This document shows, piece by piece, positions 55,241-64,000 of a stretch of DNA of 64,000 nt (the first letter of the stretch is position 1; the number at the start of each line of letters is the position of its first letter). Source of the stretch: Miscanthus floridulus. Taxonomy: Eukaryota > Streptophyta > Magnoliopsida > Poales > Poaceae. Position numbers and translations under genes: made by a program. Where the stretch lies: the NCBI RefSeq assembly GCF_019320115.1, contig NC_089582.1, positions 125,637,259-125,701,258 on the forward strand, read 5' to 3'. Below the pieces are notes generated by a model, which saw only the letters and a list, made by a program, of their open reading frames with translations, had not been told where the DNA came from and did not search any database.

Positions 55241-58010
55241 CCAATGCGACCGGAGCCAGACTACGTTGTCTTTGTAAGTTTCCCTTTCTCTTCAATTGAT
55301 TTTCCCAACCCCATGAGACTAACTTTGAGAGGTGCAGGACCTGCCGAGGGACCTCATCCTCAAGGATCACCCGGCACCGTTGCCGAGGGATTTGTCCATG
55401 AGGGCGGCGAATCACACCGAGGGCGAGCGGCTAAGGAAGGCGAAGGAGGACAAAAAGAGGAAGAAGTAGCGGAAGCTATGAGCATGGGAATGAGCGGAGG
55501 ATACTAACAATGATGATGACGATGGTGATGATGACGAGGTGATGGAGAAAGAAGAAATGGTAGTCGATGATATTGAGTGGGACAACCTAGAGAACGAGGA
55601 TGCACTGACACGCATCGGTTCTTCCTTGTAGGTGTTGGGACCCTTCCCATTCCATGGAGGGGAGGGTATGTCTAGGGAGCTGGCAGAGGCGGTCTGTTCC
55701 GATGCCCCCCAGGAACCAACAGTGGTGGGACATACCGTCGGCCTGCCCTAGGAGCCAATAGAGACGAGCAGCTCTAACGTCGCACTCGAGGTGCCAGCGG
55801 AGGCGGGTGGCTCCACCATCGCGCCCCAAGAGCCAAGGGGAGCGGGGCATTCCGCCAATATGTCCTAGGAGCTACCAGGGGTGAGCCCCACTGCCTAGGA
55901 GCAGGGGGTGGGCTCAAAATGGCTTCATTCTGACAAGGCAAAGCAAGGGTCGGTGGGTTCATCCCCCAAATGCATCCACCGCCTAACGGCGCTAAGGTGA
56001 GTTATCAATTCCTCTATTTTTTCCTGTTTTAGTCAAATTTCATCATTACTTTTTTTTTCATCCCTTGCAGCGTCAGCACGCAACGAAATCCTTTGGCGCT
56101 AGCACCGAAGAAGAGCATCACCCTCCAATCGATTCGATGGCCATCGGCTGGTGTCACGCCTGTTTCAGGCGGGAGCGACGCTAGTGTGATTGTGTTGCCG
56201 GCCGATCAGGCGCCACCCATGGTGGCACCTATGCCCTCGGTGGGATGGGTAGACATGGGCATTCAAATGGTGCCTTCAGAGGTTGTGGAGCAGCCGGTGA
56301 TGGCCGTGATACTGCTGCCGATGGTAGGGCGGGTGGGGCTACTGACCGCGCATGTGGTGGGCGCGACGCAGCCAGTCATGACCCTACCAACACAGGTGGT
56401 AGCGGTAGCAGCCGTGATAGATGGGTCATAGCCGGGTGCAACTACAACATCGCCTGAGGCATCGGTGTGACCTGTGCCATTGGCGGCCCAAGCGACAATG
56501 CCTAGTGTGGGCCAGACCATGGGGGACATGGCTGAGGGGTTCCCAAAAGTCATGGTGCTAGGAGAGAGGTTCACATCCGCATCGCTGACACCTTCCATCA
56601 CCAGAGGGGGCGTCCTGGTAGGGACATCACAGCGAGAGGGGTCAGTGGTGCTTAGGGCCGGTAGGGAGTCATCCCTGCCCCTGATGTCGGTGGGTAGCGG
56701 CTCACCCACGTGGGGCGAGCCCCTGCTCTAATGGACGAATCCGCAGGATCCGACATCGATGGTTTTTACCCTTGATGACGTCGCAGAGAGCATGGAGCGG
56801 GAGAGCCTCGATGTAGGGATCATGTCCATGCTCGAGGCTCTGGACCATGCCATGGGTGCATTGCGCAACGTTGTTGTTCCCTCCGGTCGGGTATTGCTTG
56901 GTCCTACTTCTTGCCCTTTTCTTCCTCTATATACTTTTTGTATCCTAACCGTCGTCTCCCTATAGTCCCTTATAGCTCACAATCGGGGAAATCTCAGTTC
57001 CTTCGTCAATAGAAGAAAGCTTGGGACCACATTGTCGAGGAGGCATGGCTAAGTGGGAAGGTGACAGCTCAGCTCGTTGCCGCCCAGCAGAGGGTGGTTG
57101 AGCTAACTCCCCTCACTAAGGAGGCAGCCAATCTTCGATCGTGGGTGGCTAAGGCCCATCGAGATGCAGATGAGGCCGAGAAGGCATTCAAGGCCCTATC
57201 GATGAGGTCATGGAAGGATGATGAAGCCACCAGGGTTAGGAAGGAGCGAGATGAGTTGCTCTAGAAGGATGCTGAAACTCACCAGCGGATCCTTAACCTT
57301 CTGGACGAGGTTAAAAAAGAAAGGGATCTAAAGCTAGGGGTCTAGGAGAAGCTCACGGCCCTAAAGAAAAGGGTGAGCCTAGATGCCGCATCGATCGCTC
57401 AGCTATGCAAGGAGTGGGATGAGCATATCCAAACAATGGAGAGGCTCTGCTCGAAACATGGCATGGCTCACGAGGAGCGCGACCAAGCTTTCCGAGAGTG
57501 TGACCAGGCCTACCAAGAGCATGATGACCCATAGTAGAAGGTCAGCTCCCTCCAGGCTGAGCTCAAAAGGGAGATGACCCGAAAGCTAGAGGCTGAGAGT
57601 GTTTTTACCAGGTTGATTGTGGATCTCGCCGAAGTGAGGAGAAATCTTTAGGCAGAGAGTGATGAGCTCGGTATCCTAAGCGCTGCCCTTGGAGTGGTCT
57701 GCGATGACCTTAAGGTGGTGTGGTCAGAGGGGACCAGCTCGTTCACGGCTCATGCCATCAAGATCATGGCTCAGGTGCGCTAGCTCAAGAGGAATGCTCT
57801 TCGCACCGGGGTCAATCAGTCCTTCGTGATTGCTCATTCTCATTATGGGGATAGTATCGATCTAGAGACGATGAGCCATGGCTACAAGCCCGATTATGAA
57901 GTCCATGAGCTGGAGGAGATGGAAATGGCAGTGGCTCCTCTTTCGTAGGGCCTGGCAGACAAGATAGAAGGCATAGTTCTTCCCCAGAGGGGCTAGTTAG
58001 TTAAATAGGC
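55241..58010 (+). pseudogene. Antisense ORF of G2 (Tat-lineage aORF), middle and C-terminal part, with introns
   Basis: A gene-like reading can be followed across GT-AG introns at 55274-55337, 55997-56070 and 56891-56965 (64-75 bp). Near 55350 it reads LPRDLILKDHPAP; an acidic stretch with EWDNLENEDALTRIGSS follows near 55575; then Pro/Ala-rich sequence. The part from 57000 is a coiled coil (KAWDHIVEEAWLSGKV, AAQQRVVELTPLTKEAANLR, AESVFTRLIVDLAEVRRNL). It ends with VNQSFVIAHSHYGDSIDLE, YEVHELEEMEMAVAPLS and GIVLPQRG. Stops near 55470, 57262, 57343, 57532 and 57781 break it. G1 keeps the N-terminal part of the same protein. Function unknown; the family is known only from such retroelements. 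Confidence 0.62.
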
Positions 58011-58019
58011 CGGGCGGTC

Positions 58020-60430
58020 ATTTTCGTAATTAGCAAACAAGTTCCATCCCTTTTGTTTCGTTTGGATAAGTTTGTTCTTTCATTTAGGTTTGAACAAATT
58101 TGTTCTTTCTCCCCTTTTTATGTGTAAAAAGGGGTAAAGCGCTCCGACCCTTCCTGTTGTTAAGATTGTAGAGCTCGAGGTGTGGGCGAGAAATTCTGAT
58201 CACGCTGGTAAGCAAGGGTGCCGTATGTAACACCCTCGGTGTTACACTGTACAATCTTTTGCTAAAACACTGCATACCATCATATCTAAGTGTAAATGCA
58301 TGTGATATAGTGTGTAAATCAATGTACGTAACTTAAAATGACCAACATAAATGCTTAACGAAAGGTCGTTCGTGACCTATACAATTTTCAAGTACGGATG
58401 TTCGCAAATTTTTTTGAACGAAAATGCTATAGAACATATATACGGAATTTTAGTAAAGTTAGTAGTATACACCATGTAGGTGAAGATGAAATACTTGAGG
58501 TCGCAAAAGGAATTCACTAGCTAGCATTCTGAATAGCTTGGAAATTGAATTCGACGCGAATCCGATCGAGACTTAGTTAATTTTGTAAGTTTGAAAAGTT
58601 GTTTGACAAGGCCAAGTTTGGCAATTTTTTAGGAGAATTAGATTAATTATTGGTATGGTTTCATGGTTGGTTTTGATAGCCTAATATGCCCTCTTAAGAA
58701 TTGCATAGGTGGTTGGGCGATTGGATCCATGTTTTAGGGTTTTTCGGGCACTTTAAAAATCGTGCGCACAATGTTCTGAGCCGGTTTTATCGCATGGACA
58801 CGGTCATCATGCTCTTGTGCCATCGTCGACTCACCGGTCACGTGAGCAAGCATGCATGCTTGGCCATGCTTGGCTGGCTAGCAGTGGGCCCTCCCCTCCG
58901 CCGCGACGCACGCAACCGCTGCCGAGCCTACCTTTGGCCGTCACGAGCTGGCTGTACTACTGGCGCCGCACTGCTAGCCATTGCCACCCCATTGCCCACT
59001 GCCCTACACGTGCCACTCACACTAAGCATGGCACAACTGCAGCCGTGCTACCACTGCCCTCAACTCGCTGTCGCGCTGCTGCAACCCCCTTCGGCCATCA
59101 CGTTGCGTGGCTCTGAACGAGAAGGTCGAGATGACCTTGTCTGCTTCTGAGCGGGTTGGGCAATGCGAGGCATCCTTGAGCCCTTTGCGGGCCGGCCTTC
59201 GAACCTCGGTCGATCGCCGTTCATATCGAATGAGACGACTACCGCTTCGTGACACAATGCGAAGCGTTGTGATGCAATAATTGCATATGTGATGCTTGGA
59301 TGTATGAGAATGGATGAATGAATGATCATGCACTGGAAAAGTAAAGTGGAGGTTGGTAAAGTTACCTCAATGGCTCGAGTGACGGGTTCAGGGAGCTCTT
59401 ATCAGATATGTCCGAGTGGAATCCGGGTAAGTCGTTCATGATGGAGTCAGCATAACCCGCATGGGGCATCCTACTGCTCCTTACCCGTCTCTCAGTAGCA
59501 GCCCGAGCTATCCAATTGACTTGGGTGACCCGCTGGCATAGGACTTACCTCGATGGCTCGAGTGACGGGTTCAAGGAGCTCTTACCAGATATGTCTAAGT
59601 GGAATCCGAGTTTGTCATTCATGACAGAGTCGGCATAACCCACATGGGGCATCCTACTGCTCCTTACCCATCTCTCGGCAGTGGGCCGAGCCATCCAATT
59701 GACTTGGGTGACCCGCTAGCATAGGACTTACCTACGGAGATAGAGGATGAGATCATCCTGATCAAGAAATTAGTTAGACAGATAAGCCAGGCCATGAACT
59801 TATAATAAATGGACAAGCTCTTAAATTTCGTTATATCCAAACAGATTTTTTGCCCTTCTCCCCTTTTTTATATAAAAAGTTTAATGTGTTCTGAACCTTT
59901 CCGTCGTTAAGGCTGTAAAGCTTGGGGTGCATGTGAACAAACTCTGATCACACTGGTGAGCAAAAACGCCATAGCTGCTGGGGCGTAGGTTTCTTACAGT
60001 CCGATCAGTTTTACTCAGCGTTTGTTTTCGCAACCCTTGCTTCTAGGTCTCAATGTGAGAGAGGGTCGGGCACATAGAATGTTTGCTAGTTGGATATACT
60101 CTTAAATGCGTACTAACTCTTTCCGTGTTTAAGGCTAAAAAGCTCATGGTGCGAAAAAAACTCTGATTACGCTGGTGAGCAAAAATGTCGTAGCCGCTGG
60201 GGCATAGGTTTCTTACAGTCCGACCAGTTTTACTCAGTGTTTGTTTCCATGACCCTTGCTTCTGGGTCTTAACGTGAGAAAGGGTCAGGCGTAGAGAATG
60301 TCTACCGGATAGATATGCTCTTATCAGCCCCCGAGTGAGGCCCAACCCCCTACCGTTGCTGGGGTCAGGTGTAACTAAAGATTGAGGAGTTGATAGCGAA
60401 ACTGATAAGGGAAAGTGTGCGTAAATTAAG
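58020..60430. repeat. G2 3' non-coding region with tandem duplications and a probable insert
   Basis: Two adjacent copies of about 185 bp (59371-59555 and 59556-59740) share GTGACGGGTTC, CATGGGGCATCCTACTGCTC and GACTTGGGTGACCCGCT. Another unit, with CTCTGATYACRCTGGTGAGC and GTAGGTTTCTTACAGTCCGA, occurs near 59940 and 60150, and partly near 58195. Both types recall Tat 3' repeats and match G1 in inverse orientation. The 58226-59115 part does not match G1. Confidence 0.65.
58226..59115. mobile_element. Possible LTR fragment inserted in the G2 3' region
   Basis: It begins TGTAACACCCTCGGTGTTAC, a typical start of some gypsy LTRs in grasses. It interrupts a G2 repeat unit (left part ends near 58225; G2-type sequence resumes near 59117). 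No CA end or target duplication was identified, so its extent is approximate. Confidence 0.3.
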
Positions 60431-61440
60431 GGTAAAAGCAATGTAGTTGTTCGATGTTCTAGGCATTGATGAAGACTTCATTGTCAATGGTCTTGTGCTT
60501 GTAGGTGCCTAGGTGGAGCACCTCCATGATGACATACGGTCCCTCCCATGGCGGAGAGAGCTTGTGACGGTTCTTGTTGCTTTGGATGAGGCGGAGCACT
60601 AGGTCCTCGATGTTGAAGGCCTAACCCCGTACTCGATGGCTATGGTACTGGTGACATCATGTGCTTCATCTAGCTGGTCCATGGCATCCTCGAGGGACGC
60701 CTTGGCTCCCTATTCGTCGTATGCCCTGACCCTCGGTGCTCCATAATCAAGGTCGGTCGGGAGGATAGCCTTGAAACCTCAGACCATGAAGAATGGTGTG
60801 TAGCTAGTGGCCTAGCTAGGGGTCATCCTTAGGCTCTAGAGCACCACAGGAAGCTCCGCAACCTATCATCTACCAAACTTGTTCAACCGATTGAAGATCC
60901 TAGGCTTGAGGCTGTTTGCGTGCTTGCCCTGCCCATTCGTGCCGGGGTGTGTCATGGCGGCCCAATCGACATGGATGTGGTATTCATCGTAGAATCAGAG
61001 GAACTTCTTTCTAGTGAACTACGTCCCATTGTTCGTGATGATGGAGTTTAGGACCCTAAAGCGATGAACGTTGTCAAGAAAGAATAGTACGACTTGCTCG
61101 GACATGATCGCGAAGATCGATCGAGCTTCTATCCACTTTGTAAACTTGTCTATGGTGACAAGCAAGTATGTATAGCCCCCAGGTGCCCTCTTGAGAGGTC
61201 CAACCAGATCGAGCCCCTAAACCATGAACGCCCACGTGATAGGAATCATTTGGAGCGCTTGGGCTGGCAGGTGGGTCTGCCGAGCGTAGTATTGACACCC
61301 TTCAAAGGTGCACACAATCTGTTCAGCATCAGCTACTATGGTTAGCTAGTAGAAGCCTTGTCAGAATGCGTTTCTGACAAGGGTCCTAGACATGGCATGG
61401 TGCCAGCAGACCCTACCTTAGATCTCACTCAACAACTGCT
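60431..61440 (-). pseudogene. G2 integrase
   Basis: Minus-strand reading shows the catalytic core with FTKWIEARSIFAIMSEQVV (near 61145), RFRVLNSIITNNGT (near 61060; expected active-site D is N) and HVDWAAMTHPGTNGQGKHAN (near 60965; the usual V-E-R-A-N is degraded). The C-terminal part includes SNKNRHKLSPPWEGPYVIME (near 60575) and NAWNIEQLHCFYP at the end. The catalytic Asp and Glu appear lost and several stops are present. Confidence 0.75.
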
Positions 61441-61684
61441 TCTCTCGTTCGATGGGGATGCAATGCTGTAGGATCCCGATGTGGCTTCACCTATAGAGCT
61501 CGCCCTCAATAAGGACAAAGGACTTGGCATGACACATGAGCCATCAAGCCTCCGTTTTGTCTCTCGATAGTGCCTCATGGAGGTGGTAGTCGAGGTAGGG
61601 CGTCCTCCAGTCGGCCAGAGGGTCAGGCTCTGTCGTTGGATCCTCATCAAGCTCCATGAGTTTAGGGTCGGATGAAGCCACCGG

Positions 61685-62515
61685 CTAGTTAGCCCCCAAG
61701 CCTAGGGTAGGCGGCCCATCACTAGTTTGTTCTAGCTCCTCGTAGCAGACCAAGGGCTTGTACTGATCATTGGCAAAGACGCCCATCGGCATCGGCTCTC
61801 GGCCGGATGCCATTTTCACCAATGCGTTGGCCGCCTCATTACAACTCCTCGAGATGTGACTGAGTTTGAGACCATCAAATTGTCTTCCAGTTGGTGTACT
61901 TCTCGGCAATATGCAGCCATCTTGGCGTTGTGGCAGCTTGACTCCTTCATGACATGGTTGATGACCATCTAGGAGTCGTCTTAGATGTCGAGCCATTGGA
62001 TACCCAACTTGATGGCGATGCATAGGCCATTGATGAGCGCCTCATACTTGGCCACATTATTGGAGGAGGAGAAATGGATGCGAACCATGTACCTCATGCA
62101 AACCCCGAGGGGCAAAACAAAGACCAGCCCTGCGCCAGTGCCTTTCTTCATCAGCGATCCATTGAAGTACATCGTCCAGTACTCTAGGTCGACGACTGCT
62201 GGCGGCATTTGGACCTTGGTCCACTCTACAATGAAATTGGCCACCACTTGGGACCTAATGACCGTCCGAGGGGCATATGAAATGCCTTGACCCATCAGCT
62301 CGAGTGCCCACTTCACGATTCTTCCTGTGGCATCCCGATTTTGGACGACCTCACCGAGAGGGTAGAATGTTACGACCGTCATCGGATGTGACTCGAAGTA
62401 GTGACGTAACTTCCTCTTGGCGACAAGGATGGCATATAGGAGCTTTTGGATTTGGGGGTAGCAAGTCTTAGAATCGGACAAGACCTCGCTGATGAAGTAC
62501 ACGAGACACTACACT
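61685..62515 (-). pseudogene. G2 RNase H
   Basis: From 62502 it reads [20 protein letters not shown] and [16 protein letters not shown], then [19 protein letters not shown] (Asn replaces the catalytic Asp of YFDGS) and [20 protein letters not shown]. Another frame continues with LSHISRSCNEAANALVKMAS near 61850. The order is the same as in G1. The first metal-binding Asp is lost and there is a frame change near 61990. Confidence 0.82.
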
Positions 62516-62519
62516 TTGA

Positions 62520-64000
62520 GGGTGTGTCCCTCTTCTTCTCGCTCTACCACCAGGGCGGCGCTAACCACTTGCGTGGTGGCCGCAATGTAGAGAAGAAGCG
62601 GTTCCCCATCGGTTGGAGGGACTAGGATTGGGGCCTTCGTCAGAAGCTGCTTGACCATGTCAAGTGCCTCCTAGGCCTCGAGCATCCATTTGAAATGGTC
62701 AGCCTTCTTTAGAAGTCGATAGAGGGGGAGACCTCATTCGCCAAGGCATGAGATAAAGCAGCTGAGCGTGGTGAGGCACCCTATAACTTGCTATACCCCC
62801 GTTATGTTCTGAATCGGGCCCATCCTCATAATGGCTGAGATCTTCTCTAGGTTGGCCTCGATGCCATGCTCGGAGATGATAAAACCTAGCAACATACCCC
62901 TTGGGACACCAAAAACATACTTCTCGAGGTTGAGCTTAATGTTGTTTGCTCAAAGTTTCATGAAGGCCTGCTCCAGGTCGGCTATGACCTAGTCAGCCCA
63001 TTTGGATTTGACCATAATGTCATCCATGTAGGCCTCAATGGTCTAATAGATGAGATCCCCAAAACACTTGAGCATGCAGCGTTGGTATGTAGCACCTGCA
63101 TTCTTCAGGCCAAACAACATTGTGATGTAGCAGAATGATCCGAACGAGGTGATGAAAGATGTTGCAAGCTAGCCGGACTCTTTCATCATGATTTGATGGT
63201 ACCTAGAGTACGCATCAAGGAAGCAAAGGGTTTCACACCCTGAGGTTGAGTCGACTACTTGGTCTATGCATGGTAAAGGAAATGGATCCTTTGGACATGC
63301 TTTGTTGAGACCCGTGTAGTCAACACACATTCTCTATTTCCCACACTTTTTTATACAAGAACGGGATTGGCTAACCACTCAGGGTGGTGTACTTCCTTGA
63401 TGAACTTGGCCACCAAAAGCTTCGCAATCTCCTCCCTGATGGCCCTACGTTTCTCCTCATCGAAGCAATGCAGGCGCTGCTTTACCAGCTTGGAGCATAG
63501 CCTAGTCTTCAAGGCGTGCTCGACGACTTCTCTTGGACTACTAGGCATGTCCAAGGGTCTCCATGCAAAGATGTCTCTGTTGGTATAGAGGAAGTCGACG
63601 AGCGCGCTTTCCTATTCAGAGGAAAGTGTGGTGCCACTACGCACCACTTTGCCCTCGGAGCCGCTGGAGTCTATGAGGACCTCTTTGGTGCCTTCTATAG
63701 GCTCAAAAGACCTGACTGACCACTTAGGGTTAGGCGTTTCTTCAATGATCTCCTCCCTGATGGCTGCAAGCTCTTTGGAGGCGATAATTGCCACGGCGTG
63801 TTCGCAGCACTCGACCTTGCACTCGTAGGCATGCTAGAAGGAGGTGCCGGTGGTAATGACCCCATGTGGACCCAGCATCTTCAACTTCATATAGGTGTAG
63901 TTGGGGATGGCCATGAACTTCGTGTAGCATGGACATCCTAGAATGGCATGGTAGGTTTCGTGGAACCCGACCACCTCGAAGGTAAGGGTCTCCGTCCTAT
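62520..64000 (-). pseudogene. G2 protease-RT linker and reverse transcriptase
   Basis: The edge segment (63990-63800) reads YHAILGCPCYTKFMAIPNYT, the linker also seen in G1 near 19390. RT begins MPSSPREVVEHALKTRLCSK (63548) and has FIKEVHHPEWLANPVLV, then FGLKNAGATYQRCML near 63100 and the catalytic YMDDIMVKSKWAD near 63030. Stops and small shifts occur throughout. It is better preserved than the RT of G1. Confidence 0.85.

Larger units (their letters stand above)
55229..64000 (-). mobile_element. G2: second Tat/RIRE2-like gypsy element, 3'-truncated, running off the right edge
   Basis: On the minus strand from right to left: protease-RT linker, RT, RNase H, integrase, then a repeat-rich non-coding segment, then an antisense ORF on the plus strand. 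The pol motifs and antisense protein match those of G1, in opposite orientation. No 3' LTR is found to the left, so that end is truncated; gag and the 5' LTR are beyond 64000. Many stops show it is not functional. Confidence 0.85.

Noticed and set aside
55584..55850. Minus-strand frames opposite the G2 antisense ORF
   Set aside because: Low-complexity complement of the Pro/Ala-rich part; not consistent with the pol order of G2.
58701..59150. 149-codon frame in the G2 3' region
   Set aside because: His/Ala/Leu-rich, no domain, lies in a probable LTR-like insert; likely chance.

Overview
The window is nuclear DNA from a grass, most likely of the Andropogoneae (sugarcane, Miscanthus, sorghum, maize). 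The evidence is the repertoire of the sequence: CACTA subterminal TTTGCCGAGTGCC repeats, GGCCNNGTTTAG Tourist-type MITEs, Tat-lineage gypsy elements with antisense ORFs, GT-AG introns, and a GC-rich first exon in a transcription-factor gene. I recognise only two host genes, both on the minus strand; most of the rest is transposable-element DNA.

Left part (1-15.6 kb). A decayed Ty1/copia pol with its 3' LTR (1 to about 4.05 kb) is followed by a 298-bp LINE 3' end with a 14-bp target-site duplication (TSD). Next is a small SBP-box (SPL) gene at 5.58-6.65 kb, with a miR156 site 12 nt beyond its stop codon and five GTAC cores in its upstream region. A complete 3.55-kb CACTA element (7037-10590, TSD CCT) sits 383 bp upstream of the SPL start codon. 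After it come a tRNA-derived SINE with an 11-bp TSD and several MITEs.

Middle (15.6-44.9 kb). One Tat/RIRE2-like gypsy element (called G1, plus strand, about 10 kb before interruption) spans the whole block. Two minus-strand LTR elements are nested inside it. A 4958-bp element with gag and protease but no RT (21301-26258, TSD CAATC) sits in the RNase H region. A 14278-bp block (29131-43408, TSD CCCTC) sits in the 3' tandem repeats. That block has the form LTR-INT-LTR-INT-LTR: two tandem copies of a copia-type element that encodes only gag, the left copy having lost much of its LTR and interior. Part of the two interiors is essentially identical although the LTRs are clearly diverged.

Right part (44.9-64 kb). 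An intergenic stretch with MITEs is followed by a complete LAZ1-homologue/TMEM184-type seven-span membrane protein gene (coding exons 48537-51687) with a 2.87-kb intron in its 5' UTR. From about 55.2 kb to the right edge lies a second Tat-type gypsy element (G2, minus strand). It has an intron-bearing antisense ORF on the plus strand at 55.2-58.0 kb, then 3' repeats, then integrase, RNase H and RT; it runs off the edge within the protease-RT linker. G1 and G2 retain complementary parts of the same antisense gene.

All coordinates and motifs were read by eye from the sequence. Family names rest on remembered motifs, not on database searches.
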